Assembly: GCF_000307875.1 (NCBI RefSeq) | Contig: NZ_AJLS01000132.1 | Location: 1 to 64,000 of the forward strand | Direction of reading: 5' to 3' | Length of the DNA: 64,000 bases | From: Neobacillus bataviensis LMG 21833 | Lineage (GTDB): Bacteria > Bacillota > Bacilli > Bacillales > Cytobacillaceae | Part shown: in pieces, positions 16,324 through 25,361 of the stretch | How the letters are laid out: each line of letters starts with the position of its first letter | How positions within the stretch are numbered: the stretch's first letter is position 1 | Notes under the pieces: generated by a model | What the model saw: the letters and a program-made list of their open reading frames with translations, nothing else | What the model was told of the DNA's origin: nothing | Databases searched by the model: none | Translations under genes and position numbers: made by a program

Positions 16324-16335
16324 CAATCGAAGTAG

Positions 16336-16358
16336 CGAGGAACCAGTTTGGTTCCTCG
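16336..16358. terminator. Perfect hairpin between convergent genes
   Basis: CGAGGAACCA (16336-16345), loop GTT, TGGTTCCTCG (16349-16358). No T-run follows on either strand, so it may stabilise or stop both convergent transcripts only weakly. Confidence 0.5.
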
Positions 16359-16377
16359 GTGGTTACCTTGAGGAGCT

Positions 16378-16917
16378 CTATAACAAGTCATTAAGTTCTT
16401 TATCGGAATGAACAGCAATCAGTACGACCGCTTTTTCATTTCCGATATTTGTAACAGTATGCGGTACACAAGCATTCCAGCTAAAAGAATCCCCTTGTTC
16501 CAGAATAAAAGAGTCTTCACCCTGCTCCGCAAGAACTTTTCCTTCCAATACTAAATGACACTCTTCTCCTTCATGTGCGTGAGCATCACCAATTGAAGCG
16601 CCAGGTGGAAACTCCACACTTGTTAACCGTAACCCGCCTTTAGATGTTATATGCTCGATTTTTAATTTATTTAAAGTAGAGTAAGTTCTTTCCTCTTTTC
16701 TAACAACTTGCATATGTTGTTTCTTTTCAAGCAGCAAATAAGGCAGTGGAATATCCAAATAAGTTGCAATGGTTTGCAGTGTGTTAATGGATGGAGAGGT
16801 GTTGTTATTCTCAACATTGCTAATAAATCCTTTTGAAAGTCCAGTTCCTTCACACATTTGTGCAATGGTGATTTTTTTTCTATTTCGTATTGCCCGAATC
16901 TTTGAGCCAATATCCAA
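16378..16917 (-). CDS. XRE-family regulator with cupin domain
   Basis: A 179 aa regulator: an XRE helix-turn-helix at about residues 8-60 (TIAQMCEGTGLSKGFISNVE, SPSINTLQTIATYLDIPL) joined to a small C-terminal cupin barrel (HAHEGEECHLVLEGKV ... LEQGDSFSWNACVPHTVTNIG). Cupin regulators of this kind usually sense a small molecule and control an adjacent catabolic or detoxification operon. A TTG start at 16917 is chosen because GAGGTGG lies five bases upstream; the GTG at 16926 lies inside that box. A perfect 12-base palindrome sits just upstream, and the divergent hydrolase/DoxX/dioxygenase operon is the obvious target. Confidence 0.82.
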   Translation of the reverse strand: MDIGSKIRAIRNRKKITIAQMCEGTGLSKGFISNVENNNTSPSINTLQTIATYLDIPLPYLLLEKKQHMQVVRKEERTYSTLNKLKIEHITSKGGLRLTSVEFPPGASIGDAHAHEGEECHLVLEGKVLAEQGEDSFILEQGDSFSWNACVPHTVTNIGNEKAVVLIAVHSDKELNDLL

Positions 16918-16934
16918 TTGAACCACCTCAATAG

Positions 16935-16969
16935 TTTGCTAATATAGAACATATTTATATATTAGCAAA
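16935..16969 (-). promoter_or_regulatory. Perfect 12-bp-arm palindrome upstream of the XRE-cupin gene
   Basis: TTTGCTAATATA (16935-16946) and TATATTAGCAAA (16958-16969) are exact reverse complements with 11 bases between. It begins nine bases upstream of the GTG codon and is the best candidate for the regulator's own operator. Confidence 0.6.
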
Positions 16970-16976
16970 AAAACAA

Positions 16977-17006
16977 TTGACAATCCACTTTGTAAATTGT
17001 TATTCT
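16977..17006 (+). promoter_or_regulatory. Rightward promoter of the hydrolase/DoxX/dioxygenase operon
   Basis: A consensus TTGACA (16977-16982) is followed after 18 bases by TATTCT (17001-17006). The -10 box overlaps the inverted repeat at 17003. A leader of about 200 bases would then precede the first gene. Confidence 0.5.
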
Positions 17007-17080
17007 ATATGTAACAAAGATTCATATATAGAAACAATGTTGGTTTATTTTTTTGTTTATATGTTTCCTAATATGAATCT
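17003..17080 (+). promoter_or_regulatory. Cluster of inverted repeats in the operon leader
   Basis: TTCTATATG (17003-17011) is mirrored by CATATATAGAA (17023-17033). A larger repeat pairs 17019-17037 (AGATTCATATATAGAAACA) with 17062-17080 (TGTTTCCTAATATGAATCT) at 16 of 19 positions. The shared TATAGAA/CTAATAT words link these to the 16935-16969 palindrome. The rest of the region to 17223 shows no gene. Confidence 0.45.
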
Positions 17081-17238
17081 TTTCTCTCTATTAAAATACA
17101 AAAAGACAAGCAAGTTCACCTAACTATGCCATTTGTTTTTATGATTTAACAAAATGGATTTCATGAGATTAGCTTTGTCTTAATGAGTCTACATTATGGT
17201 TATAAGGAGTGAACTAACAATTTTTGTTTAAAGAAAGG

Positions 17239-17892
17239 ATGATGAAGGTGAATGCACCTATGATATATGAACTTCGCAGGCCGGAACAACTCGACCCGGA
17301 AAAAAGGTATCCTGCGTTATTCCTAATGCATGGTATCGGTAGTAATGAACAAAATATGCTGCAAATGGTAAAAGGTTTAGAAGACGAGTTTTTTATTTTT
17401 AGTATTCGTGGCCACCTGTCGCAGCCTCCCGGCTATGCCTATTTTACGATTCAAGGGTATGGGAAACCACATCGGGAAGTGTTCGATGAGGGAATAAGTA
17501 GGCTAACAAGTTTTATCGACTATGCATTGGAGGAATATCCAGTGGATGCAAGTCGATTATTCCTATTTGGCTTCAGCCAAGGGGCAATCCTTTCTATGAC
17601 CTTAGGATTGACGTTAGGAGATCGGATAAAGGGTATTGTTGCATTAAGTGGGTACATCCCAGCTTTTGTTAAAGAAGAGTACACCATTAAACCTGTCGAT
17701 GATTTATCCATTTTCATCTCTCATGGAGAAATGGATCAGGTTCTTCCGTTTGATTGGGGCAAAGCCAATAATGAGTATTTTCGTGAGTTAGGGGCAGATG
17801 TTACATTTAAAACCTATCAAGAAGGACATACTGTTTCTTTAAAAAATCATCATGATTTTATTAATTGGATATTTAATCAATTGGAAAACTAA
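17239..17892 (+). CDS. Carboxylesterase/phospholipase-type hydrolase (MhqD-like)
   Basis: A compact alpha/beta hydrolase of the carboxylesterase/phospholipase family, like B. subtilis MhqD. It has LFLMHGIGSNEQ for the oxyanion loop, the nucleophile elbow GFSQGA, and catalytic Asp and His in ISHGEMDQVLP and YQEGHTVS. Start choice is uncertain: ATG 17239, ATG 17242, GTG 17248 (nine bases after AAAGG) or ATG 17260 (nine bases after AAGGTG); the earlier TTG at 17224 is least likely. It heads a three-gene run with DoxX and a LigB-type dioxygenase, the same gene kinds as the 2-methylhydroquinone/catechol response genes mhqD, mhqP and mhqE of B. subtilis. Function is inferred from that parallel. Confidence 0.72.
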   Translation: MMKVNAPMIYELRRPEQLDPEKRYPALFLMHGIGSNEQNMLQMVKGLEDEFFIFSIRGHLSQPPGYAYFTIQGYGKPHREVFDEGISRLTSFIDYALEEYPVDASRLFLFGFSQGAILSMTLGLTLGDRIKGIVALSGYIPAFVKEEYTIKPVDDLSIFISHGEMDQVLPFDWGKANNEYFRELGADVTFKTYQEGHTVSLKNHHDFINWIFNQLEN

Positions 17893-17917
17893 TTAAAATT
17901 AACTGGAGGAATATAAA

Positions 17918-18340
17918 ATGTTAAAAAAATTCGAGGCTAGTACATTAATTTTGCGAGTAATATTAGGAATTACGTTTTTTGTTCATGGATTCGTTAAATT
18001 TCAAGGTGGTATTGAGAATATCGTTGGTTGGTTTGATGCAATCGGCTTACCAGGATTCCTCGCATATGGAGTTGCTTTAGTAGAAGTAATTGGCGGTATT
18101 GCCTTGATTCTTGGCTTAGGCAGTAGATTTGTTGCTGGTTTACTTGCTTTATTAATGGTTGGGGCTACTCTGAAAGTGAAATTAGCAGTAGGTTTCTTAG
18201 GAAATGGTGAAATGGCTGGTTATGAGTTAGATTTAGCTTTACTGGCGATGGCAGTATTTATTGCAATAAACGGCAGTAAGATGTTCGCACTCGATCAGTT
18301 CGTGTTTAAGGGTCAAAAGACAGATACAACCTCATTATAA
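17918..18340 (+). CDS. DoxX family membrane protein (MhqP-like)
   Basis: A 140 aa protein with four membrane helices; RVILGITFFVHGFVKFQGG at the start and a GGIALILGLGSRF loop are typical of DoxX/YqjF proteins. Relatives occur with quinone-stress and thiosulfate-related operons; the role is thought to be membrane redox protection. CTGGAGGA lies eight bases before the ATG, and the gene is 25 bp after the hydrolase, so it is co-transcribed. Confidence 0.82.
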   Translation: MLKKFEASTLILRVILGITFFVHGFVKFQGGIENIVGWFDAIGLPGFLAYGVALVEVIGGIALILGLGSRFVAGLLALLMVGATLKVKLAVGFLGNGEMAGYELDLALLAMAVFIAINGSKMFALDQFVFKGQKTDTTSL

Positions 18341-18376
18341 AATGTCAGGAATTCATCCAATTAGGGGGTAAGTTAC

Positions 18377-19153
18377 ATGATACCATCATTATTTATTGCT
18401 CATGGAGCACCGTTATTAGCAATTGAGAATAATGAATATACACAATTTTTGAATTCTCTGGGTAAAACCATGCCACGTCCAAAGGCGATTGTATTGTTTT
18501 CTGCCCATTGGGAATCCTCGCAGCAAAAAGTAAGTGAAGTCGATTCGTATAGTACTATTTATGATTTCGGCGGTTTCGATCAAGCGCTATATCAGATAAA
18601 ATATCCGGCTCAAGGAAATCAGCAGATTTCACAAGAAATACAGAATCTCTTTAAGGCAAACGGAATCCCATTTGAAGTGGAAACCGAACGAGGCCTGGAC
18701 CATGGTGCTTGGATTGTGCTACGTCTACTTTATCCAAACGCGGATATCCCGGTCATTTCCATGTCAGTCAATCCGCAGCTTAAACCTGAAGAGCAGTATA
18801 AAATCGGGAAATCCTTATCGGCTTTAAGGGCCAATGATATTTTAATTATCGGTAGTGGTGGGACAGTCCATAATCTTAGAGCAGTGAAATGGGCTGATAA
18901 CGAAGTTGACCAATGGGCACTGGAATTCGATGATTGGCTTGCACATCATTTGCACAATTGGGACGTGGAGTCATTATTCAAGTATGATTCACTAGCACCA
19001 TACGCGGAATATGCAGTACCGCCATATGGGAAAGAACACTTTATCCCGCTTTTCTATGCAATGGGCGCAGCCGATAACGGTCAAAAAGCAACCTTACTCC
19101 ATCGCAGCTTCCGCTATGGAAATCTAAGTCATAGTGTTTGGCAGTTTGGGTGA
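18377..19153 (+). CDS. DODA/LigB-type extradiol ring-cleavage dioxygenase
   Basis: A 258 aa class III extradiol dioxygenase of the DODA (YgiD) type. It is expected to use Fe(II) or Zn(II) to open catechol-like rings. The likely metal ligands are the early His in LFIAHGAPL, the His in SAHWES, the His in GLDHGAW and the later His in GGTVHNLR; HFIPLFYAMGAA is the conserved C-terminal block. TTAGGGGG precedes the ATG. It is the last gene of the hydrolase-DoxX-dioxygenase operon and ends at a bidirectional terminator. A role in catechol or quinol removal is inferred. Confidence 0.82.
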   Translation: MIPSLFIAHGAPLLAIENNEYTQFLNSLGKTMPRPKAIVLFSAHWESSQQKVSEVDSYSTIYDFGGFDQALYQIKYPAQGNQQISQEIQNLFKANGIPFEVETERGLDHGAWIVLRLLYPNADIPVISMSVNPQLKPEEQYKIGKSLSALRANDILIIGSGGTVHNLRAVKWADNEVDQWALEFDDWLAHHLHNWDVESLFKYDSLAPYAEYAVPPYGKEHFIPLFYAMGAADNGQKATLLHRSFRYGNLSHSVWQFG

Positions 19154-19196
19154 GTAAATAGGCATTCGCCAAAAATGTTTGGTCTAATAAAATACA

Positions 19197-19228
19197 AAAT
19201 TCCCAACCGTTTATTGGTTGGGAATTTT
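19197..19228. terminator. Bidirectional terminator
   Basis: AAATTCCCAACC (19197-19208) and GGTTGGGAATTT (19216-19227) form a perfect 12-base stem around GTTTATT between two convergent genes, with A/T-rich tails on both sides. Confidence 0.85.
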
Positions 19229-19234
19229 GTTTGA

Positions 19235-19618
19235 TTATTCGGCAGGAGCAGTACCAACGAAAATACCATTAATAAACACATAGATGGTTGGAACTCCGTT
19301 TGCATTGAAAAATGGTACGCCAACCATTGTTACACCCTCTGCTGGCAGTACTACCTCGATTGTATTCGCACCATTCCATTTAAAACCAGACTTTAAAAGT
19401 TCTGCTTTCTTCGCTTTGAATACGTCACTGCTGATAAACTTTGCAACTATTTTATTTCTCTCAGCACCTGTGATGGGTATTAGGTCGTGACAACCACAAT
19501 CATCACCCTCAACTGTCGGTGGATCAGTTGGTTCTGCTGCTTTTACCGAATTCCCTGTTGTTACAAAAAGAGTTAATGCAATAATTCCTCCAAGTAGAAC
19601 TGTTAATAATTTCTTCAA
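19235..19618 (-). CDS. Small secreted protein with CGC motif
   Basis: A 127 aa exported protein: a signal peptide (MKKLLTVLLGGIIALTLFV, cleavage expected near VKAAE), an acidic linker, then CGCHDLIPITGAERNKIVAKF. The GAERNKIV-type block followed by a charged helix recalls exported Bacillus proteins that sometimes precede halocin/bacteriocin-like domains, but no cysteine-rich toxin domain follows here; the C-terminal half is a beta-rich VGVPFFNANGVPTIYVFINGIF. It starts at TTG eight bases after AAGGAGG. Function unknown; a self-protective or surface role is only a guess. Confidence 0.65.
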   Translation of the reverse strand: MKKLLTVLLGGIIALTLFVTTGNSVKAAEPTDPPTVEGDDCGCHDLIPITGAERNKIVAKFISSDVFKAKKAELLKSGFKWNGANTIEVVLPAEGVTMVGVPFFNANGVPTIYVFINGIFVGTAPAE

Positions 19619-19826
19619 GCAAAATTCCTCCTTTTATTTAAATCTCCTTTATTCATTCTCTTTATTTCGACAAACTCCTTCAAAAATCTTGGAAAAATTT
19701 TTGAAAAATACCAAAATTTATTACAGAATTGTGTCGAACTGTGAGTTATTCGCTAAATGGTTGTGATTTTTCTGTGAATACGGTCTAATAATAGTAAGAA
19801 TTCGAGAAGGATAGTGAGGTTGGTTA

Positions 19827-20930
19827 ATGGGGTTCATATTAGGAGTATTAGTCATATATAATTTACTTTTATTTTATGTTGGCTGGAACGGTTGGAAATG
19901 GCTGCAGACATTTACCATTTATAAGAGATCGATCAAGTACATATATTGGATTCTCCTCTTGTTTTTTGCCTATTCATTCATGCTCGGGCGCTGGTTAGAG
20001 GAATTTCAGATTATTACATGGGTTGGTGCCATCTGGCTGGGAATCTTTTATTTTTCGATTTTATTTTTCCCGCTTGTTAATCTACTTGTCTTTTTATCGA
20101 GATTTACCCGCTTTTCGAAAAAAAATGTAATCAAATGGTCTGGATTTATCACCGGAATTGCTATAGGTTGTTTAATTGCTATTGGTATATACAATGCGTA
20201 CAGCCCAGTTGTTCGGACGTATACAATCAACATTCCGAAGCAGGTTGAAGGCAAGCAAACGTTGAACATGGTTATGGCTTCTGATATGCATTTCGGTGTC
20301 CTGTCGGGTGCACATCATGCCAAAAACCTTGTGAAGCAAATCAATTCATTACACCCTGATCTTGTATTGTTCCCAGGGGACATAATAGACGATGATGTGA
20401 AACCCTATCTCGATAAAGGGATACCGCAAATCTTAAACCAAATACATGCACCAGTTTATGCATCATTTGGTAATCATGATCGAGATGAAAGTGCTGATCT
20501 TGTAAAGCTTTTTACGGATAGTGGCATGAATGTTCTGGACGATAAAACAGTAAGATTGGAGAATGGCATTAACCTTATTGGCAGGAAAGACAGGGGATAT
20601 CAAGACGTGGTTCGTGCTAAACTTGCCGATTTAATGGAGCAAGCAGATGGTACAAAACCGGTCATTCTCCTTGATCACCAGCCATATGATTTTGCCATAG
20701 CTGAAAAAAATGGCGTAGACCTGATGTTGTCGGGACACACCCATCGCGGCCAAATTGCTCCGATGAACTTGATTACAAATAAAATCTATGAAAATGACTG
20801 GGGTTACCTAAAGCTTGGTCAATTTCAATCGATAGTCTCTTCAGGATATGGTTTTTGGGGGACACCGATTCGAATCGGCAGCCGTTCCGAAATTGTCCAA
20901 CTAAAGGTAACCTTTAAACAAAATCAATAA
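19827..20930 (+). CDS. Membrane-anchored metallophosphoesterase (YkoQ-like)
   Basis: A 367 aa protein: four membrane helices in the first 130 residues, then a calcineurin-like phosphoesterase domain. Dimetal motifs are all present: SDMHFG, PGDIIDD, GNHDR, the His in LLDHQPYD, and GHTHRGQ. B. subtilis YkoQ and YkuE have this form; YkuE-like enzymes are proposed to act on cell-wall or lipid phosphates, but the substrate is unknown here. The start ATG at 19827 has GTGAGG upstream. A terminator follows. Confidence 0.82.
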   Translation: MGFILGVLVIYNLLLFYVGWNGWKWLQTFTIYKRSIKYIYWILLLFFAYSFMLGRWLEEFQIITWVGAIWLGIFYFSILFFPLVNLLVFLSRFTRFSKKNVIKWSGFITGIAIGCLIAIGIYNAYSPVVRTYTINIPKQVEGKQTLNMVMASDMHFGVLSGAHHAKNLVKQINSLHPDLVLFPGDIIDDDVKPYLDKGIPQILNQIHAPVYASFGNHDRDESADLVKLFTDSGMNVLDDKTVRLENGINLIGRKDRGYQDVVRAKLADLMEQADGTKPVILLDHQPYDFAIAEKNGVDLMLSGHTHRGQIAPMNLITNKIYENDWGYLKLGQFQSIVSSGYGFWGTPIRIGSRSEIVQLKVTFKQNQ

Positions 20931-20942
20931 TGAATCAAAATA

Positions 20943-20980
20943 GCTGTACCCCACTCAATAAGGGAGTACAGCATTTTTTT
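20943..20980. terminator. Terminator after the metallophosphoesterase
   Basis: GCTGTAC (20943-20949) pairs with GTACAGC (20966-20972), then eight bases dominated by T. It lies between convergent genes. Confidence 0.75.
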
Positions 20981-22145
20981 ACTCATTTTTCTTCACTGTA
21001 TAATATTTTGTCGGCTCAGAATTTGAATCTTTGATTATATTAAAAATAGTTCCCGTTAAACTATGTGATCCTTGAGAATCAAGCCCAACCTCCCAAATCA
21101 TCATTCCGCCGAAGCCAGACCTAAGTGCCAAGGTTGTTTTCTTTTTCATCGTGGCATCGCCGTTGTAATAATAGGTTGTGCCGTTCATGCTAACTGTGTC
21201 TTTTCCGGCATTTGCGGGATCTTGGTTAATAATCGCTCCATAAGAAACCTGTTTCACTTTAGGATCTTCCGGCTGAGCATAAAAAGGAACACCTAGCACT
21301 AATTTTTCTTTTGATAGATTATTCTTGTCAAACAAATCTGCCCAATAGTTTACGATTTTCTCAGTAAACGGATAGGGTGAAAGATTAGCAGCATGATAGC
21401 CATCATCCCATTGGCCGTCATAGGCCATAATATTGACATGGTCAACATCCTGGAACATCGACGGTTCATACACGACAAAGCCAATTTCGGTTAACGTAAC
21501 GGCATGAATTTTTGAATAAACCGCAATCGATAATTCTTTATTTTTTGGATGAAGCTGTGCACTTAATTCTATTGCAAAGGCTGCAAGATTTTCAGCATCG
21601 GCTTTCGAACGGGGATGTTCAAAATCGATATCGATTCCGTCAAGATGCTCGCGATCTGCGATACTAGTAAGCTCATTAACTAGTTTTGTCCTAGAAACAG
21701 GATTAGAAATAGCCGTTTTAAAATACTCATAGGATTCGCCGCCATTCATGTGAAACCAGCCGCCAACAGCCAGCATCACTTTAGTGTCAGACTTTTTTGC
21801 ATTTGCAACGACAGTTCTTAGGTTTTTTAAGGCGGCATCGCCATTTAGCAAAATTCCCCCATCCTTAGTTGGATGAGCGAAAGAGAAAATAACATGTGTT
21901 AATTTCGAATAATCCACGACGTTGGGGTCGCGAAAATCCTGTACATATCCGATGAGAACTTTTGATGGTGCCTTGTCCATTTTTGGTAATTTTTTTGTCC
22001 GTGGATTAATGAATGATTTAGCTGTTTTTTCTATATGAATCGTTTTTTCAGATGTTTTATTGGGTAAAAGTGTAGCTCCAGTGATTATTCCTCCAACGAA
22101 GGTAATCGCAATTACCAGGGCAAGGAGGAGTGTTCGTTTTTTCAT
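20979..22145 (-). CDS. Glycoside hydrolase family 18 protein, membrane-anchored
   Basis: A 388 aa GH18 (chitinase/endo-N-acetylglucosaminidase-like) enzyme with an N-terminal signal anchor (KKRTLLLALVIAITFVGG). The catalytic signature DxxDxDxE is complete: D159-G-I-D-I-D-F-E166, with E166 as the acid. SYGAIINQDP and GFGGMMIWEVGLD are further family blocks. The start at 22145 is chosen over 22172 because AAGGAGGATC lies eight bases before this ATG. Action on cell-wall or chitin-like polymers outside the membrane is inferred. It is monocistronic. Confidence 0.85.
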   Translation of the reverse strand: MKKRTLLLALVIAITFVGGIITGATLLPNKTSEKTIHIEKTAKSFINPRTKKLPKMDKAPSKVLIGYVQDFRDPNVVDYSKLTHVIFSFAHPTKDGGILLNGDAALKNLRTVVANAKKSDTKVMLAVGGWFHMNGGESYEYFKTAISNPVSRTKLVNELTSIADREHLDGIDIDFEHPRSKADAENLAAFAIELSAQLHPKNKELSIAVYSKIHAVTLTEIGFVVYEPSMFQDVDHVNIMAYDGQWDDGYHAANLSPYPFTEKIVNYWADLFDKNNLSKEKLVLGVPFYAQPEDPKVKQVSYGAIINQDPANAGKDTVSMNGTTYYYNGDATMKKKTTLALRSGFGGMMIWEVGLDSQGSHSLTGTIFNIIKDSNSEPTKYYTVKKNE

Positions 22146-22333
22146 TGATGTGATCCTCCTTATTTTGATCAATTATAAAAATTGTACCAGAAAAATAGAG
22201 GGAATTGGCTGGTAATATCCACCTACACTATTACAGGAAGTAAATAAATTTGAAAACCGATACTAATTTTTGATATAGTAAATAAGTTAATGTTAAAAAT
22301 AAGGATATTTTTATATAGAGTAAGGTGGTAAAT

Positions 22334-23293
22334 ATGAATCAAGAATTTAGAGTGTTATTGTATTACAAATATGTACCAATTGAGAATCCTGAGGAATGTG
22401 CGAATGAGCATCGTCAATTTTGTACTGATTTAGGCCTAAAGGGACGAATCATCATCGCCGCCGAAGGAATAAATGGAACGGTGTCAGGCACCATTGAACA
22501 AACTGATGCCTATATGAAATACATGGAGGAACATCCATTATTTGCAGGAACTATTTTTAAAATAGATGAAGCAACCGAGCATGCGTTTAAGAAAATGAAG
22601 GTGCGTTATCGAACGGAACTTGTTACCTTACGATTGGAAGATGATGTGGATCCGAATGTGGTAACCGGTAAACATTTGAAACCAAAGGAATTTTTCGAGG
22701 AAATGCAAAAAGAAGATACCGTTGTGATCGACGCCCGAAATGATTATGAATTTGACTTGGGGCATTTTAGAGGTGCGGTTAGACCAGATATTTTGAATTT
22801 CCGCGATTTACCGGAATGGATCCGAGAAAATAAACAGGAATTTGAGGGCAAAAAAATTCTCACGTATTGTACCGGTGGAATCCGCTGTGAAAAATTTTCC
22901 GGCTGGCTCTTAAAAGAAGGATTTGAAGATGTGTCACAGCTTGAAGGCGGAATTGTCACCTATGGAAAAGACCCTGAAGTTCAAGGTGAATTATGGGATG
23001 GGCAGCTTTATGTGTTTGATGAGCGGATTAGTGTCCCAGTGAATCGAAAAGAGCATGTAGTGGTAGGAAAAGATTATTACACAGGTGAGCCATGTGAACG
23101 TTATGTGAACTGTGCTAACCCTGAATGTAATAAAAAGATTCTCTGCTCAGAGGAAAATGAACATAAACATTTACGCAGCTGTTCTCACGAGTGCAGGGTT
23201 CACCCGCGCAACCGCTACGTTGCCCAGCACGGCTTGAGTGAACAAGAAGTAAATGAAAGATTAATGGCAATTGACAAAGAGGTAACCATGTAA
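22334..23293 (+). CDS. trhO: tRNA uridine(34) hydroxylase TrhO (rhodanese family)
   Basis: A 319 aa protein of the UPF0176/TrhO family, which hydroxylates U34 of certain tRNAs as part of 5-(carb)oxyuridine formation. An N-terminal acylphosphatase-like domain ([25 protein letters not shown]) is followed by a rhodanese domain with the reactive Cys179 in [12 protein letters not shown], and a C-terminal cysteine-rich part ([22 protein letters not shown]). AAGGTGG lies five bases before the ATG at 22334; the GTG at 22325 lies in that box and is rejected. Its own terminator follows. Confidence 0.9.
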   Translation: MNQEFRVLLYYKYVPIENPEECANEHRQFCTDLGLKGRIIIAAEGINGTVSGTIEQTDAYMKYMEEHPLFAGTIFKIDEATEHAFKKMKVRYRTELVTLRLEDDVDPNVVTGKHLKPKEFFEEMQKEDTVVIDARNDYEFDLGHFRGAVRPDILNFRDLPEWIRENKQEFEGKKILTYCTGGIRCEKFSGWLLKEGFEDVSQLEGGIVTYGKDPEVQGELWDGQLYVFDERISVPVNRKEHVVVGKDYYTGEPCERYVNCANPECNKKILCSEENEHKHLRSCSHECRVHPRNRYVAQHGLSEQEVNERLMAIDKEVTM

Positions 23294-23297
23294 CAAG

Positions 23298-23325
23298 GGC
23301 AGGTCAGATTTGACCTGCCTTTTGT
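23298..23325 (+). terminator. Terminator after trhO
   Basis: GGCAGGTCA (23298-23306), loop GATT, TGACCTGCC (23311-23319), then TTTTG. Confidence 0.82.
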
Positions 23326-23418
23326 TATATCTAAAATACATAAAAAAGGGAAAATAATGATACACATGGAATATAGTTTTGATTGCAATTTATTTTATTA
23401 ATCCGGAGGAGAATACAC

Positions 23419-25206
23419 ATGCCGACATATACGAGCAGAAACGAAGTACCTGTTCAGGAAAAATGGAATTTATCTGATATCTATGCAGATGTAAGTAAAT
23501 GGGAGGAAGATTATCAGTTAATAGAGCAAATGGCAAAGGAATTAAAAAAGTTTGATGGCGAAATTAATGATGGCAATTCCTTGTATTTATATCTGAAACA
23601 AGGAGAAGAGTTATCCTTTCATTTTAATAAGCTGTATGCCTATGCCATGTTGCAGGTAGATGAAAACACAAGGGCAACTGCTGCACAAGCACTGCAGGAT
23701 CGGGCCAAACAGCTTAGTGTGAAAGTAAGTGCTGCCACTTCCTTTTTCATGCCCTATTTATTAAGCCTAGATGAAGAAATATTAAAAGGGTACATTAAGG
23801 CCGAAGAAAAATTAGCATATTTTGCCGAGGATTTATGGGAATCCTTCCGTTATAAGACGCACGTGCTAAGTAAGGAACAAGAAGAACTCCTTTCGCAGCT
23901 AGGGGAGGCCCTGTCTGCTCCCAGCAATACCTTTGGGATGATCAATAATGCGGACATTAGGTTTGGCGAGGTTACTGGTGAATACGGTGAACCGGTCGAA
24001 CTGACCCGGGGGATGTATGCGAAGTTAATTGAGGATGAAGATCGTGAAAAACGCCGGGAAGCGTATAAAGCATACTATCAGCCTTACGTACAATTAAAAA
24101 ATTCAATCGCTTCAACACTTTCAGCAGCGATTAAAAATAATGTGACGATAGCAAAGATCCGTCACTATCCCTCCGCACTGGAAAAAGCCTTATTTGGGGA
24201 TAAAGTACCAAAAGAAGTTTATGAAAATCTCATTCAAACAACAAGAAACAATATTGCGCCGCTACATCAATATACTCGAATCCGTAAAGAAAAGCTGAAT
24301 CTTGATGAACTTCGGCAATATGATATGAGTGTCCCGCTCGTTAGCGGTGTCAAACAAGTGATTTCCTATGAGGAAGCCTATGAAACGATGTGTAAAGCAT
24401 TAGCACCTTTAGGAGAGGATTATGTCGGTATTCTTAAAGAGTTTAAGGACGCCAGGTATATTGATGTCCGGGAAACTCCTGGTAAGCGGTCAGGTGCCTA
24501 CAATCTAGGTGTTTACGGCGTCCATCCGTTTATTCTTTTAAATCACCAAGACGATTTGGATAGTTTATTCACCCTTGTACATGAATGCGGTCACGGTGTT
24601 CACAGCCGGTTGAGTTCAGCGCATCAGCCGCAAATTACAGCCCGTTACAGTATCTTTGTAGCGGAGGTCGCTTCAACCGTCAATGAAGTGCTGTTGATTA
24701 ACTATTTATTAAAAAATGAAAAGGACGCTGACGTTCGCAGCCATTTATTGAACCATTTTATCGATCAATTTAAAGGCACATTTTTCACGCAAGTCATGTT
24801 TGCCGAGTTTGAGATGAAAACGCATGAAATGGCGGAAAAGGGCCAGCCGCTAAATGTAGAAGTATTTAATCAAACCTATGAACAACTATTCAGGGATTAC
24901 AATGGCGATGAAATGGTCTTCGATGAGGAAGTGAAATATGGCTGGTCAAGAATTCCTCATTTCTATCGTCCATTTTATGTGTATAAGTATGCGACAGGTT
25001 TTGCCTCTGCGATTCACTTGGCAACCAACATACTTGAAGGTGATAAGGAAACATTACATTCCTATTTGGAGTTTTTAAAAAGCGGGAGCTCGGATTATCC
25101 GCTCGAATTGTTAAAAAAGACTGGTGTTGACTTAACAACACCATATCCGATTGAAAATTCCCTCAAACGATTTGGTGAGCTTGTGGAAGAATTTTCAAAT
25201 ATATAA
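23419..25206 (+). CDS. pepF: Oligoendopeptidase F
   Basis: A 595 aa M3-family zinc metallopeptidase that cleaves peptides of about 7-17 residues in the cytoplasm. The zinc motif HECGH is at 388-392 with the second-shell Glu region (FVAEVASTVNE) about 25 residues later. The family blocks TPGKRSGAYNLG and RIPHFYRPFYVYKYATGF are present. The ATG at 23419 is chosen because CCGGAGGA sits eight bases upstream; the earlier in-frame codon at 23383 has no box. A weak hairpin (AGCCTA/TAGGCT, 25219-25260) follows. Confidence 0.92.
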   Translation: MPTYTSRNEVPVQEKWNLSDIYADVSKWEEDYQLIEQMAKELKKFDGEINDGNSLYLYLKQGEELSFHFNKLYAYAMLQVDENTRATAAQALQDRAKQLSVKVSAATSFFMPYLLSLDEEILKGYIKAEEKLAYFAEDLWESFRYKTHVLSKEQEELLSQLGEALSAPSNTFGMINNADIRFGEVTGEYGEPVELTRGMYAKLIEDEDREKRREAYKAYYQPYVQLKNSIASTLSAAIKNNVTIAKIRHYPSALEKALFGDKVPKEVYENLIQTTRNNIAPLHQYTRIRKEKLNLDELRQYDMSVPLVSGVKQVISYEEAYETMCKALAPLGEDYVGILKEFKDARYIDVRETPGKRSGAYNLGVYGVHPFILLNHQDDLDSLFTLVHECGHGVHSRLSSAHQPQITARYSIFVAEVASTVNEVLLINYLLKNEKDADVRSHLLNHFIDQFKGTFFTQVMFAEFEMKTHEMAEKGQPLNVEVFNQTYEQLFRDYNGDEMVFDEEVKYGWSRIPHFYRPFYVYKYATGFASAIHLATNILEGDKETLHSYLEFLKSGSSDYPLELLKKTGVDLTTPYPIENSLKRFGELVEEFSNI

Positions 25207-25361
25207 GAATTTCTCAAAAGCCTACCGCCCATTTTTAATAAGAAACATGGGTGTTAGGCTCTATTTATGCGTTATTTTACAACTTTCCGCCCACATATCT
25301 CAGAATAATGATAAAATAAGCGGTAATAATAACCATTTTTTACACAAGGGGGAACTACACA

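Noticed and set aside
16671..16952. 93-residue minus-strand ORF overlapping the XRE-cupin gene
   Set aside because: Another frame of the same strand through the HTH coding region; it has no domain, and the HTH-cupin frame is complete.
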